A stretch of DNA of 64,000 bases from Corynebacterium breve (GCF_030252165.1 NZ_CP126969.1:992001-1056000), one strand, 5' to 3'. Positions 24,185-33,946 are shown, counted from the first letter of the stretch. A program made the numbers and translations. Notes: generated by a model from the sequence alone, not told the origin.

Positions 24185-25654
24185 ATGTCCACTTCTAACA
24201 CCCCTCAGGTAGCCATCAATGACATTGGCACTGCTGAGGACTTTCTCGCCGCAGTAGACGCAACCATCAAGTACTTCAATGATGGCGACATCGTCTCCGG
24301 CACCGTCGTTAAGGTCGATCACGACGAGGTTCTGCTTGACATCGGGTACAAGACCGAAGGCGTCATCCCGACTCGCGAACTGTCCATCAAGCACGATATC
24401 GACCCAGATGACGTGGTCGAGGTCGGCGATGAGATCGACGCACTTGTCCTTACCAAAGAGGACAAGGAAGGTCGCCTGATCCTGTCCAAGAAGCGTGCAC
24501 AGTACGAGCGCGCATGGGGCACGATCGAAGAGCTGCAGAAGAACGAGCAGCCAGTCACCGGTACCGTCATCGAGGTTGTCAAGGGCGGCCTGATCCTCGA
24601 CATCGGTCTTCGCGGCTTCCTGCCAGCATCCCTGGTTGAGATGCGCCGTGTCCGCGACTTGGAGCCATACATTGGCCAGGAGCTCGAGGCAAAGATCATC
24701 GAGCTGGACAAGCACCGCAACAACGTTGTTCTGTCCCGTCGTGCATACCTGGAAGAGACCCAGTCTGCGGTTCGCTCCGAGTTCCTGCACCAGCTGCAGA
24801 AGGGCCAGGTCCGCAAGGGCGTTGTCTCTTCCATCGTCAACTTCGGCGCATTCGTCGATCTCGGCGGTGTCGACGGACTGGTTCACGTTTCCGAGCTGTC
24901 CTGGAAGCACATCGACCACCCATCTGAGGTTGTCACCGTTGGCGACGAAGTTACCGTTGAGGTTCTCGACGTCGATCTCGACCGCGAGCGCGTATCCCTT
25001 TCTCTGAAGGCAACTCAGGAAGATCCATGGCGCGTATTCGCACGCACCCACGCAGTGGGCCAGATCGTGCCAGGCAAGGTCACCAAGCTTGTTCCATTCG
25101 GTGCGTTCGTCCGCGTCGAAGAGGGCATCGAGGGCCTTGTTCACATCTCCGAGCTGGCACAGCGTCACATCGAGGTTCCAGACCAGATCGTCAACGTTGG
25201 CGAAGAACTCATGGTCAAGGTCATCGACATCGACCTCGAGCGTCGTCGCATCTCGCTATCCCTCAAGCAGGCTGACGAAGACTACGCAGAAGACTTCGAT
25301 CCATCCCGCTACGGCATGGCTGACTCCTACGACGAGCAGGGCAACTACATCTTCCCAGAAGGTTTCGATCCAGAGACCAACGAGTGGATGGAAGGCTTCG
25401 ACGAAGCACGCCAGGCATGGGAAGCACGCTACGCAGAGGCAGAGCGTCGTTTCCAGGCCCACACCGTTCAGATCGAGCGTCACCGTGCGGCTGCAGCAGA
25501 AGCGGCAGAGCAGGCAGAGGCAGGCAACTACAGCTCCGAGTCCACTGAGGACGCACCAGCTCCGGCGTCTTCCGAGACCGAAGCAGAGGTTGGCGGCTCC
25601 CTGGCTTCCGACGAGCAGCTCGCAGCTCTGCGCGAGAAGCTCGCTGGCAACTAG
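24185..25654 (+). CDS. rpsA: 30S ribosomal protein S1
   Basis: S1 helps mRNA bind the 30S subunit. The 489-residue protein has four S1/OB domains, at about residues 30-105, 122-190, 206-278 and 293-365 (for example GDIVSGTVVKVDHDEVLLDI, GQIVPGKVTKLVPFGAFVRV), followed by an acidic, Ala/Glu-rich tail. This is the shorter, actinobacterial form rather than the six-domain enterobacterial form. Codon use is strongly biased to preferred codons, as expected for a highly expressed gene. It is followed by a strong terminator and coaE. Confidence 0.97.
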   Translation: MSTSNTPQVAINDIGTAEDFLAAVDATIKYFNDGDIVSGTVVKVDHDEVLLDIGYKTEGVIPTRELSIKHDIDPDDVVEVGDEIDALVLTKEDKEGRLILSKKRAQYERAWGTIEELQKNEQPVTGTVIEVVKGGLILDIGLRGFLPASLVEMRRVRDLEPYIGQELEAKIIELDKHRNNVVLSRRAYLEETQSAVRSEFLHQLQKGQVRKGVVSSIVNFGAFVDLGGVDGLVHVSELSWKHIDHPSEVVTVGDEVTVEVLDVDLDRERVSLSLKATQEDPWRVFARTHAVGQIVPGKVTKLVPFGAFVRVEEGIEGLVHISELAQRHIEVPDQIVNVGEELMVKVIDIDLERRRISLSLKQADEDYAEDFDPSRYGMADSYDEQGNYIFPEGFDPETNEWMEGFDEARQAWEARYAEAERRFQAHTVQIERHRAAAAEAAEQAEAGNYSSESTEDAPAPASSETEAEVGGSLASDEQLAALREKLAGN

Positions 25655-25680
25655 GATCTAGCTAGCTACAAGCTCTCTTC

Positions 25681-25720
25681 GACCCCAACATCCCGCAAGG
25701 GTGTTGGGGTCTTTGCTTTT
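25681..25720 (+). terminator. rpsA terminator
   Basis: Perfect 10-base arms GACCCCAACA (25681-25690) and TGTTGGGGTC (25702-25711) with an 11-base loop, followed by the T-rich stretch TTTGCTTTT. It separates rpsA from coaE. Confidence 0.92.
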
Positions 25721-25745
25721 GCTTAGCGACGATACGATGTACATC

Positions 25746-26351
25746 ATGAAACTCATCGGACTGACAGGTGGAATCGGTAGCGGCAAATCGACCGTGGCAA
25801 AGATGCTCGCCCAGGACGGCTTTCCCGTTGTCGATGCCGACAAGATTTCACGTGAGATCGTCGAACCGGGGTCACCCACTTTGTCGGCTCTGGCCGATGG
25901 ATTTGGATCGGACATTCTAGATTCAAATGGTGACCTCATCCGTGCAGAGCTTGCTCGGCGTGCATTCGCTTCCGAAGAAAAGACACAGCTTCTGAACTCC
26001 ATCACTCATCCTGCAATTCAACAGCGTGTGCAGGAGTCTTTTGCCCAAGCCGAACAAGAAGGCGCCGAGGCCGCAATCTATGACATGCCACTTTTGATCG
26101 AACAAGGCAGGCACAAAGAGATGGATCTTGTCGTCGTGGTGGATGTTGCGGCTGATGAGCGAGTCAAGCGTCTGGTGGAGCATAGGGGACTTGATGAGGA
26201 AGACGCAAGGAATCGTATTGCGAGACAGATAAGCGACGATGAGCGACGTGCGGCCGCAGATGTCATCATCGACAACAACGGTCCTGTTGAAGCTCTCGGC
26301 CCGCAGGTTGAAATGCTGATTCAGCGCATCAATTCGCTCAACGTGTATTGA
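25746..26351 (+). CDS. coaE: Dephospho-CoA kinase
   Basis: CoaE phosphorylates dephospho-CoA to coenzyme A, the last step of the pathway begun in this window by coaD. The 201-residue protein starts [20 protein letters not shown], with the P-loop GGIGSGKS, followed by [10 protein letters not shown] and the lid region [12 protein letters not shown]. The ATG at 25746 matches the family start; an in-frame earlier ATG at 25701 lies in the rpsA terminator and is rejected. A TACGAT about 10 bases upstream could be a -10 box. Lengths around 200 residues are normal. Confidence 0.95.
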   Translation: MKLIGLTGGIGSGKSTVAKMLAQDGFPVVDADKISREIVEPGSPTLSALADGFGSDILDSNGDLIRAELARRAFASEEKTQLLNSITHPAIQQRVQESFAQAEQEGAEAAIYDMPLLIEQGRHKEMDLVVVVDVAADERVKRLVEHRGLDEEDARNRIARQISDDERRAAADVIIDNNGPVEALGPQVEMLIQRINSLNVY

Positions 26352-26405
26352 AAATTAAGACGGGGGTTACGTAGATGTAACTTTAACTCCCTAGTCTTTC
26401 TACCC

Positions 26406-26759
26406 ATGGGTACGTGGGGTGTTGGTGCTTTTGATAACGACACCGCGTCTGAGCTTGTATCCGAGCTGCAGCGCGGTGTCTTTCGCATGCAACAGCTCAA
26501 GTTCGAATGCGCTAATGGGCCACTAACGGCGCAGCAGGCAGAAAGGGTTATCGCACTTGGTGCGCTCCTTGCAGGTGAACGCCCTGAAGGTGTGAATCTA
26601 GAGGGGATAGATAAACAACTGTCTTTTCGCGACAGGCGCTGGATTGCGAAGAACATGAAGAGTGCGATCATGCCGGGTCAGTCCGAGCTGTATGCATTGT
26701 GGGAGGACACCGGGGAGTTGGAGCAGTGGATTGAGGAGACAACGCGGGTGATCCCGTAG
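26406..26759 (+). CDS. DUF4259 domain protein
   Basis: A 117-residue protein whose N-terminus MGTWGVGAFDNDTASELVSE is the DUF4259 signature. The family is small, soluble and of unknown function. The rest is helical-looking (ANGPLTAQQAERVIALGALLAGERPEG). It stands 54 bases after coaE and 22 bases before uvrB on the same strand. No strong ribosome site precedes its ATG, and TACCC sits just before it. I can assign no role. Confidence 0.8.
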   Translation: MGTWGVGAFDNDTASELVSELQRGVFRMQQLKFECANGPLTAQQAERVIALGALLAGERPEGVNLEGIDKQLSFRDRRWIAKNMKSAIMPGQSELYALWEDTGELEQWIEETTRVIP

Positions 26760-26781
26760 CTGACGCGCTACCCTGGAATGT

Positions 26782-28875
26782 ATGGCTTTTGCTGGTGAAC
26801 ACCCTGTCTATTCTCACTCCGAGTTCCGCCCCGTCGGTGAGGTCGAACGATCCGACAAACCGTTTGAAGTTATCTCAGAGTTTCAGCCTTCGGGCGATCA
26901 GCCCAAAGCGATCGCCGAATTAGATGCAAGGCTGAACCGTGGCGAAGAAGATGTGGTCCTCATGGGTGCCACGGGTACCGGTAAGTCTGCGACTGCGGCC
27001 TGGCTCATCGAACAACAACAACGCCCCACGTTGGTGATGGCACCGAACAAAACGCTCGCAGCTCAGCTTGCGAATGAGCTGAAAGAGCTCTTGCCCAACA
27101 ACGCCGTGGAGTACTTTGTTAGCTACTACGACTACTACCAACCAGAGGCGTATATCGCCCAGACGGACACCTACATTGAGAAAGACTCTTCCATCAATGA
27201 AAATGTCGAACGCCTGCGCCACGCCGCTACGTCGGCGCTGCTCTCGCGGCGCGACGTGGTCGTCGTTAGTTCTGTGTCGTGTATTTACGGCCTTGGCACT
27301 CCGCAGTCATACCTTGACCGATCGGTGGTATTACGCCTAGACGAAGAAGTGGATCGGGACCAATTCCTCCGCTTGCTCGTTGATATTCAGTATGAGCGCA
27401 ACGATATCGACTTTCGGCGCGGTACATTCCGCGTGAAGGGCGACACGGTTGACATCATCCCGGCCTACGAGGAGCTCGCGGTCCGCGTGGAGTTCTTCGG
27501 CGACGACATTGACGCGCTCTACTACATCCACCCCGTGACAGGCGACGTTTTGCGGAAGGTGGATGAACTGCGAATTTTCCCGGCGACACACTACGTTGCC
27601 ACCGAAGAACGTATGGAGAAGGCTGTCGAGGCGATTAAGGAGGAGCTAGCCGATCGGCTCGAGTCGCTGGAAAACCGCGGTAAACTCCTCGAGGCCCAAC
27701 GACTGCGCATGCGCACCGAATACGATCTAGAAATGATCCAACAAGTTGGCTTTTGTTCAGGCATCGAAAACTACTCTCGCCACATGGATGGGCGAGAGGC
27801 TGGTTCGGCACCTGCGACGCTGATCGACTATTTCCCAGAAGACTTTCTGACCATTATCGACGAGTCACACGTCACCGTGCCACAGATCGGCGGAATGTTT
27901 GAAGGCGACATGTCGCGCAAGCGCAATCTAGTCGAGTTCGGCTTCCGCTTGCCTTCGGCGCTGGACAACAGACCCCTGACCTTTGCCGAATTTGAGGAAC
28001 GTGTAGGGCAAACCGTCTACATGTCGGCGACCCCCGGTGACTACGAGTTGGAGGCTGCACAGGGCGAATACGTGGAACAGGTGATTCGCCCGACCGGCCT
28101 GGTCGATCCGCATGTGGATGTGCGCCCGACGAAGGGCCAGATCGATGACTTGATTGAGGAAATCCGGCAACGGACCGCGAAGAATGAACGAGTATTGGTG
28201 ACAACGCTGACTAAACGCATGGCGGAAGACCTCACTGATTACCTCGTGGAAAACGGGGTGAAGGTCCGCTACTTGCACTCCGACATTGACACATTGCAGC
28301 GCGTCGAGCTGCTCAGGCAACTTCGCCTGGGTGAGTTCGACGTGCTTGTAGGAATTAACCTCCTCCGCGAGGGTATTGACCTACCAGAAGTCTCCCTGGT
28401 TGCAATCCTCGACGCTGACAAGGAAGGCTTCTTGCGTTCCACGAAGTCCTTGATCCAGACCATCGGCCGAGCGGCACGAAACGTGTCCGGCACCGTCATT
28501 ATGTACGCAGACAAGGTCACAGATTCGATGCAGCAGGCGATCGAGGAAACCGAACGTCGACGCGAGAAACAGATTGCATACAACAAAGAACACGGTATCG
28601 ATCCGCAGCCGCTGCGCAAGAAGATATCCGACATTCTGGACGAGGTGTACGAGAATTCGGGCGACTCGGATCAGGCAGCGGGTGACGCTGCAGTCGTCGA
28701 CAAGCCTGACACGTCGACAATGGCTGAAGACGAGGTGCAAAAGCTGATCGATTCGCTCACTGTACAGATGGGCGCGGCCGCGCGTGAGCTTAAGTTTGAG
28801 CTGGCAGGAAGGCTTCGCGACGAGATTGCCGACCTGAAACGTGAGCTTCGTGGTATTAAGGAATCAGGAATCTAG
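26782..28875 (+). CDS. uvrB: Excinuclease ABC subunit B
   Basis: UvrB is the damage-verifying helicase of nucleotide excision repair; it works with UvrA, encoded at 34008. The 697-residue protein has Walker [15 protein letters not shown] near residue 60, the beta-hairpin segment [33 protein letters not shown], helicase motifs up to [12 protein letters not shown], and the C-terminal UVR domain ([20 protein letters not shown]) that recruits UvrC. No SOS box was seen directly upstream. TACCCT at about 26769 could be a -10 box giving a short leader. The downstream universal stress gene begins 19 bases later. Confidence 0.97.
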   Translation: MAFAGEHPVYSHSEFRPVGEVERSDKPFEVISEFQPSGDQPKAIAELDARLNRGEEDVVLMGATGTGKSATAAWLIEQQQRPTLVMAPNKTLAAQLANELKELLPNNAVEYFVSYYDYYQPEAYIAQTDTYIEKDSSINENVERLRHAATSALLSRRDVVVVSSVSCIYGLGTPQSYLDRSVVLRLDEEVDRDQFLRLLVDIQYERNDIDFRRGTFRVKGDTVDIIPAYEELAVRVEFFGDDIDALYYIHPVTGDVLRKVDELRIFPATHYVATEERMEKAVEAIKEELADRLESLENRGKLLEAQRLRMRTEYDLEMIQQVGFCSGIENYSRHMDGREAGSAPATLIDYFPEDFLTIIDESHVTVPQIGGMFEGDMSRKRNLVEFGFRLPSALDNRPLTFAEFEERVGQTVYMSATPGDYELEAAQGEYVEQVIRPTGLVDPHVDVRPTKGQIDDLIEEIRQRTAKNERVLVTTLTKRMAEDLTDYLVENGVKVRYLHSDIDTLQRVELLRQLRLGEFDVLVGINLLREGIDLPEVSLVAILDADKEGFLRSTKSLIQTIGRAARNVSGTVIMYADKVTDSMQQAIEETERRREKQIAYNKEHGIDPQPLRKKISDILDEVYENSGDSDQAAGDAAVVDKPDTSTMAEDEVQKLIDSLTVQMGAAARELKFELAGRLRDEIADLKRELRGIKESGI

Positions 28876-28894
28876 AAAGGTTGAGGGAACAATA

Positions 28895-29353
28895 ATGCAC
28901 AAGTACAACACGATCACAGTTGGTACCGACGGTTCCGCTTCTTCGTTGATGGCAGTGCGTACTGCCGCAAGTCTTGCCCGCGCATATGATGCACACTTGG
29001 TGATCGTCTGCGCTTACTACAACACCACCGGTTCACTACTGAATTCGCCAAGCGCAGAATATTCCACCCTGCCGGTAGTCAGCGACTCTCGCGCAGAGGA
29101 ATACCTAGCGCAGGCACAAGCAGTCGCCGAAGAGGAAAAGGCGACCAACGTCACTGCCGCAGCTCTGTCGGGATCCCCAGTACAGATGCTGATCGATGCA
29201 GTAGAAAAGTACGACGCCGATCTGCTCGTTGTGGGTAACAGGGGAGTCAACACATTGTCGGGTCGCGTCTTTGGCAACATTCCTACCGGTGTAGCGCGAA
29301 AAGCCAATGTGGACGTCATGATCGTCGATACATCATCCCAAGCAAACGACTAA
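28895..29353 (+). CDS. Universal stress protein (first of tandem pair)
   Basis: A 152-residue UspA-domain protein. It begins MHKYNTITVGTDGSASSLMA and ends with the nucleotide-binding motif VVGNRGVNTLSGRVFGNIP (G-x2-G-x9-G-S/N type), so ATP binding is likely. The ATG at 28895 follows TTGAGGGAAC, a good ribosome site; an earlier in-frame ATG lies inside uvrB. It starts 19 bases after uvrB and could share its transcript. It is paralogous to the next gene, to which it is clearly similar along its length. Role: general stress response, details unknown. Confidence 0.9.
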   Translation: MHKYNTITVGTDGSASSLMAVRTAASLARAYDAHLVIVCAYYNTTGSLLNSPSAEYSTLPVVSDSRAEEYLAQAQAVAEEEKATNVTAAALSGSPVQMLIDAVEKYDADLLVVGNRGVNTLSGRVFGNIPTGVARKANVDVMIVDTSSQAND

Positions 29354-29368
29354 CCAATACCATGTTGG

Positions 29369-29374
29369 TACACT
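29369..29374 (+). promoter_or_regulatory. Possible promoter between the two usp genes
   Basis: TACACT at 29369-29374 resembles a -10 box; ACCATGTTGGT just before it is an imperfect palindrome that could bind a regulator. The 90-base gap to the next start suggests that the second usp gene also has its own promoter. Confidence 0.35.
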
Positions 29375-29443
29375 AAGAGAGAATCTTTAAGCAGGCGGTT
29401 CTCCGCAGTGCATACGCGCAGAAATCGAAAGGTCAAAACAATT

Positions 29444-29887
29444 ATGAATGAAAAGTACGAGACCATCGTTGTCGGTACTGATGGATCTAAGTCTTCCTTG
29501 CTCGCGGTAACCCGTGCAGCGAAGATCGCGGCGGCTTTCGATGCAAAGCTGATCATCGGCTGCGCTTACTACGAGTCCGAAGAGGAAGCGTCCAAGACTC
29601 TTCGTCAGGACTCCGTGACCATTCTCGGTGACAGCACTGCACAGAAGAATCTTGCATCCGCATCTGAGGCCGCACGTGAGGCGGGCGCAACCAACGTTGA
29701 AACCGCCGTCCGTCCGGGCACCCCAGTGGAGGCGCTGATGGCAATCGTTAACTCCAACGACGCAGATCTGCTCGTTGTTGGTAACCGTGGAATCAACTCC
29801 CTCACTGGTCGCCTTCTGGGCTCCGTTCCTGCCGACGTTGCGCGTCAGTCCGACTGCGATGTCATGATCGTTCACACCGTGAGCTAA
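29444..29887 (+). CDS. Universal stress protein (second of tandem pair)
   Basis: A 147-residue UspA-domain protein: MNEKYETIVVGTDGSKSSLL at the N-terminus and VVGNRGINSLTGRLLGSVP near the C-terminus form the ATP-binding site. A GAAAGG ribosome site lies upstream of the ATG at 29444. It is a close paralogue of the preceding protein, most likely from tandem duplication, and may form heterodimers with it (inference). A strong hairpin follows 16 bases after the stop. Confidence 0.9.
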   Translation: MNEKYETIVVGTDGSKSSLLAVTRAAKIAAAFDAKLIIGCAYYESEEEASKTLRQDSVTILGDSTAQKNLASASEAAREAGATNVETAVRPGTPVEALMAIVNSNDADLLVVGNRGINSLTGRLLGSVPADVARQSDCDVMIVHTVS

Positions 29888-29903
29888 GACCAAACGCTAA
29901 GGT

Positions 29904-29934
29904 AGCCCGTTCCCAACCACGCTGGGAACGGGCT
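29904..29934. terminator. Terminator between usp and helD-like gene
   Basis: Perfect 12-base arms (29904-29915 and 29923-29934) with a 7-base loop, lying between convergent genes. T-runs are poor on both sides, but the stem is strong. Confidence 0.8.
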
Positions 29935-29944
29935 CTGTGCGTCT

Positions 29945-32146
29945 TTACACCTCAAAGTCGCCGATAACAGTGAGAGTTTGGGTCGCGCGAGTCACAGCTA
30001 CATAGAGATCCTGCAAACCTTGGGGCGAAGCCTGGAGAAAATCCGCTGGCTCCACCACGATCACGTGGTCGAACTCCAACCCTTTGACCTCTTTCACGTT
30101 ATCGGCCGTGATGATGGCGACCAACCTCCCGTCGTCAAAGCTGATTGAGTGAGGATCGGTGCCCGATGGCAAGAAACGCACGTCCTGTCCGCTCGAGCGA
30201 ATCGCTGTGGCTGGGGTGGTTTCAGCATCGATAACCTGCAGAATCTGATTAGCAACCACCATGATTTCGGACGGTGTTCGATAGTTCACGGTCAACTCGT
30301 GCTGCGCGAAACGCGTGCCCACGTACGGCTCAAGGCTTGTCGCCCAGTCATCGGTGCCTGCCGGGGATGACGTCTGAGCCGTATCTCCGACGAGAGTCAT
30401 CCACCTAGAAGGCGAGCGGCGGAAAATCATGCGCCATTCCATGGGCGACAGCTCCTGTGCCTCATCAACAATCACATGGCCGTACGCCCAACGGTAGTCT
30501 TCCCTTGCTCGTTGAGCGGTTGACCGCGTATCCCGAGCCTGTTGACGCTTGGCCAGCGTCTCCGCATCGATCACGTCGTGCGCCGACAAGATCTCTGCCT
30601 CAAACAGGTCGTCGTCGTTATCCGTTGCTTCCGAAGACGCCAAAACGTCCAGGGCTTCTTCCGCCTCCTCGATCTGCCGACGCCATTCTTCCTCTTCTCT
30701 TCGGCGCTGCTCTTCTGGGTCGGCAATACCAATGAGCACCGCCAGCTCGTCGATAAGCGCTGCGTCAGAAGGTGCCAGGGGAGAGCCTGGTTCCCGGTAA
30801 AGTGCGTCTTGCGTGACCGTGTCGTAATCACCTGCGACCTCGGCGATCACCTCCTTGCTGGTGAGCAGGTGCTCAAGCACCGTCACTGGATCTAGCTCCG
30901 GGAAATGCTTGTCGACGATTGTCTGAACCGCAGGCTCCTCAGCCAAGTCATCGTGCAGCTGGTCCACGTCGGCTGTAGAAAGGAGGTTCTCACCGCCGAG
31001 CGGATCGGCGCCGATCTTGTCGGCCAGCTGCAGAGCAAGCAACTGAGTAAGGTGCTCGCCAAACGCTGCGCGAGCCTGGTTATGGGGTTTACGGGTACGC
31101 CGTGCGCGGGTTCGCGCCGCCTTCACTATTTCTGGCGTGACATCGAGGTTGATCGACTCGATTGTGACCACCTCGGTGTCATCGGGGATAGTCTGCCACG
31201 ACTGCATCGCACGCTTAAGGATGGTGACCATTTCTTCCGAGCCTTTGATCTCTCGGCTTATCAAAGACTCGGTGCCTTCTGGTTGCACGCCTGGAACTAG
31301 TCCATCAATTGTGGTGAGCACGACTCCTGTTTCACCCAACTCCGGAAGAACGCGCGAAATGTAATCCAAGAAGGCTCGGTTGGGGCCGACGATCAGCACA
31401 CCGGTCCTGGCGAGTTGCTCGCGCCATGTGTACAGGAGATACGCCACTCGGTGGAGAGCGACGGCTGTCTTGCCTGTGCCGGGACCGCCTTGGACGACAA
31501 GGACGCCACGAGTATTAGCCCGAATGATCTCGTCCTGCTCGCGCTGGATCGTCTCAACTATGGAGCTCATATGGCCGGAACGTGCTTCGTTCATCGCTCG
31601 GTGAAGCGCGGCCTCGGAACCCACATTGGCCACGGGGTCGTCGACAATAGCGCCAGATAGCACCTCATCATCAACACCTGTCACTGTGCGGCCACTTGTA
31701 CGAATGTGGCGGCGCACTTCCACCCCTTCGGGATGAGCTGTCGTGGCCAAGTAAAAGGGGCGTGCCATGGGAGCGCGCCAATCGAGAAGTAGGGTGCGGT
31801 AATGATCCTCACGATCGTCGATTCCCATGCGCCCGATGTAGCGACGATCGAGGTGTTCGGAGCCCGGGACAGGATTGTCTCCGCCTGGATCTGCAATATC
31901 AATGCGACCAAAGACTAGACCGATCTCGGCAACATTGAGCGCGTCCAGTTTGGCGTTGAGGCCGTGATACTCGGTTTCACGTCGCACCAAAGCATCGGGG
32001 TCGGGGTTATCTGGGTCGACATCGCTCTGCACCAGTTGCAGACGATCGCGCGCCTGTTCAACCTCCATGTCGAGGTGTTGAAACAAGGTATCCACGTACG
32101 TTTGCTCTTGAGCGATCTGGCGAGAATCACCACTTTCGTGACCCAT
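29945..32146 (-). CDS. helD: HelD/HelR-like UvrD-superfamily ATPase
   Basis: A 733-residue superfamily 1 ATPase of the HelD type. The N-terminus is a charged coiled-coil region (QEQTYVDTLFQHLDMEVEQA), followed by GRIDI and LLLDWRAPMARPFY, typical of HelD. Walker A is VVQGGPGTGKTAVALHRVAY, Walker B VIVDEAQELSPMEWRM, and a late motif reads VKGLEFDHVIVVEPA. HelD proteins bind RNA polymerase and recycle stalled complexes; some actinobacterial members (HelR) protect against rifampicin by displacing it. Whether this one does so is not shown. The insert between motifs I and II is long and acidic. It is monocistronic. Confidence 0.88.
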   Translation of the reverse strand: MGHESGDSRQIAQEQTYVDTLFQHLDMEVEQARDRLQLVQSDVDPDNPDPDALVRRETEYHGLNAKLDALNVAEIGLVFGRIDIADPGGDNPVPGSEHLDRRYIGRMGIDDREDHYRTLLLDWRAPMARPFYLATTAHPEGVEVRRHIRTSGRTVTGVDDEVLSGAIVDDPVANVGSEAALHRAMNEARSGHMSSIVETIQREQDEIIRANTRGVLVVQGGPGTGKTAVALHRVAYLLYTWREQLARTGVLIVGPNRAFLDYISRVLPELGETGVVLTTIDGLVPGVQPEGTESLISREIKGSEEMVTILKRAMQSWQTIPDDTEVVTIESINLDVTPEIVKAARTRARRTRKPHNQARAAFGEHLTQLLALQLADKIGADPLGGENLLSTADVDQLHDDLAEEPAVQTIVDKHFPELDPVTVLEHLLTSKEVIAEVAGDYDTVTQDALYREPGSPLAPSDAALIDELAVLIGIADPEEQRRREEEEWRRQIEEAEEALDVLASSEATDNDDDLFEAEILSAHDVIDAETLAKRQQARDTRSTAQRAREDYRWAYGHVIVDEAQELSPMEWRMIFRRSPSRWMTLVGDTAQTSSPAGTDDWATSLEPYVGTRFAQHELTVNYRTPSEIMVVANQILQVIDAETTPATAIRSSGQDVRFLPSGTDPHSISFDDGRLVAIITADNVKEVKGLEFDHVIVVEPADFLQASPQGLQDLYVAVTRATQTLTVIGDFEV

Positions 32147-32193
32147 CAGTTGAGACCTCCTTGGACAAGACTGACGTATCAGCCTAACAAAAC

Positions 32194-32231
32194 TGGCCCG
32201 CCCCCTCGAAGCGAGTCGAGGGGGCGGGCCA
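32194..32231 (-). terminator. Terminator of DoxX-tail gene
   Basis: GC-rich perfect arms of 15 bases (32194-32208 and 32217-32231) with an 8-base loop; on the - strand the stem is followed by GTTTTG. It ends the leftward transcript of the gene at 32259-33185, just upstream of the helD-like gene. Confidence 0.9.
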
Positions 32232-32258
32232 AAAGAGTTGGCTAGTCAGCCAGCAACA

Positions 32259-33185
32259 CTACTTGTCAAGCTTCTTGCGAGCCTTTTCAACAGCATCGGT
32301 TGCACGAGCCTGAAGCTTCTCCGCTTCCTTATTCGCACGCTTTGCTGCACGGCCGTTCGTCTTGTCGGCCTTCTTGTAGGCCTTAGCTGCTCGATCCTGA
32401 GCCTTGTTGGCCTTCTTCACAATCTGCTTGCGGGAGGCCTTGGTGTCGTTGTTGACTTCGTCCAACCAATCCTGAGCGGAAACACGGGCGGTGTCGAACC
32501 AATCGGTTGAAGAATCCACGGCGGAGTCAACCCACTTAGTTGCGGTGTCGATCCAATCATCCTTGTTCTCAGCGACAAAGTCCGAAACCTTTGCTCCAGC
32601 ATCGGAGGCCTTAGCCGTCGCAGCGGTGGCGCCTACGGTGACCTTGTCTGCGGTGTCTTGCAACCAAGCGTTTGCCTGTTCGCGAGCCTTCTCGGACTCC
32701 GACTGGGTTGGCAGCGCTGCCTGTACCTTCTTGTTCACAGTCTTGGCTGCCTTGTTGGCACGCCAAGCAACACCAGGCTTGCCAGCGGTATCGGCAGAAG
32801 CCAGGAACAAACCACCGAGTAGTGCGACGTTTGTCAACGCTCCATTGCGGCGGGAGGACTTCTCTTCAGGGGTCTCCGCCTCCCAGAATGCGTGGCGACC
32901 AATCAAAGTCGGGATTGCCGCTGCAGCCAACATGGTTGCAGACAAACGAGGTGCCTTACCCAGTGCATACAGGGTGCCAGCACCGATCTTGGTGCCGCCA
33001 AGGATCTGCGCAACTAGTTCAGGATCCTGGGGAACACTCTTTGCGTATTCGGCAGGAAGCACCGTACGAAGCTGCTTGAGGAAGCGCTCGGAGGCTTCAA
33101 CATGGCTCGACGTATTCACTACGGTGTCTACACCGTCAGCAATGTATACCGACGCGAGCATGGGACGGGCAATCTTGCGGATCAT
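32259..33185 (-). CDS. DoxX-family membrane protein with long charged C-terminal tail
   Basis: A 308-residue protein. Roughly the first 150 residues form a DoxX-like membrane domain (MIRKIARPMLASVYIADGVD, then hydrophobic segments such as NVALLGGLFLASA). The rest is soluble, rich in Ala, Lys, Asp and Trp, with repeated D-W motifs (DDWIDTATKWVDS, TDWFDTARVSAQDWLDEV) and a very basic end (KKANKAQDRAAKAYKKADK). The tail resembles histone H1-like or amphipathic repeats. AAAGGAC precedes the ATG. DoxX proteins have been tied to redox and membrane functions; the role here is unknown. Confidence 0.82.
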   Translation of the reverse strand: MIRKIARPMLASVYIADGVDTVVNTSSHVEASERFLKQLRTVLPAEYAKSVPQDPELVAQILGGTKIGAGTLYALGKAPRLSATMLAAAAIPTLIGRHAFWEAETPEEKSSRRNGALTNVALLGGLFLASADTAGKPGVAWRANKAAKTVNKKVQAALPTQSESEKAREQANAWLQDTADKVTVGATAATAKASDAGAKVSDFVAENKDDWIDTATKWVDSAVDSSTDWFDTARVSAQDWLDEVNNDTKASRKQIVKKANKAQDRAAKAYKKADKTNGRAAKRANKEAEKLQARATDAVEKARKKLDK

Positions 33186-33301
33186 GAAACTCAGTCCTTT
33201 TCTATGAGGATTGTGTTATAGATTTACCCCAACCACTGTAGACGTTTGATTGTCACAGGGAGGTAAAGATTTGCTTCAGTTACTAACGTTGTGCCGGTTA
33301 G

Positions 33302-33904
33302 TTACCAGCGACGCTGCCACCATTCGGCCAAGTGAGGACGCTCAGCGCCGACAGTGGTATTTGCGCCATGACCTGGCCAGATAACAGTCTCGTCCGGGTA
33401 AACATCGAAAACGCGCTCTTTGGCGTCGTTGTATAAGCGGACAAAGTCTCCCTCGGAACCCGTTTTTCCTAGGCCACCCGGGAAAATGGAGTCGCCGACG
33501 AATAGGTTGGGCTTTCCTTCCAATTCGATAGCAACACAAGCGCCACCCGGTGTGTGTCCGCGTAGGACGATGACAGGAATGGAGTGCCCAGCAAATTCCA
33601 GTGCGTCGCCGTGATCCAGCTCGCGATCTACCTTTGCCGGCAGGGCCGGGGAGTCCAGATATGATGCCCAGTGTGTGGCGCCTGTGTGTTCAAGTACCTC
33701 GACGAGGGCTTGGACATGATCCGCGTGGCGGTGTGTGGTGAGCACGTCCGTGATCGTCACGCCGGCATCGTCGGCAAGCTTGAGCAATGCATCGGCATCG
33801 GTTGGTGCATCGATCAACAAAGCTTTGCTGTCGGAGGCGATTAGGTAACTGTTGTTGTCCATCTTTCCCACAGAAATGTGGTGCAGCGATAAAGTCTCAG
33901 TCAT
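33302..33904 (-). CDS. Metallo-beta-lactamase fold hydrolase (glyoxalase II-like)
   Basis: A 200-residue hydrolase with the dinuclear zinc motif T-H-R-H-A-D-H at residues 57-63 (H58, H60, D62, H63), a later metal-ligand histidine in VLRGHTPGGACV, DSIFPGGLG as the bridging-aspartate loop, and VIWPGHGANTTVG at the C-terminus. This layout is of glyoxalase II / hydroxyacylglutathione hydrolase-like proteins, which in actinobacteria may act on mycothiol or other thioesters; the substrate is inferred only. It lies divergent from uvrA with about 100 bases between. Confidence 0.88.
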   Translation of the reverse strand: MTETLSLHHISVGKMDNNSYLIASDSKALLIDAPTDADALLKLADDAGVTITDVLTTHRHADHVQALVEVLEHTGATHWASYLDSPALPAKVDRELDHGDALEFAGHSIPVIVLRGHTPGGACVAIELEGKPNLFVGDSIFPGGLGKTGSEGDFVRLYNDAKERVFDVYPDETVIWPGHGANTTVGAERPHLAEWWQRRW

Positions 33905-33946
33905 GGCACCAGCCTACGGGAAACCTCACTAGCGCACGGGCCTTGA

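Noticed and set aside
24182..25168. A 328-codon open frame on the - strand within rpsA
   Set aside because: It lies exactly antisense to S1. Codon bias of a highly expressed gene leaves few stops in this frame. The product (rich in Leu, Asp and Val) shows no domain, and S1 is certain.
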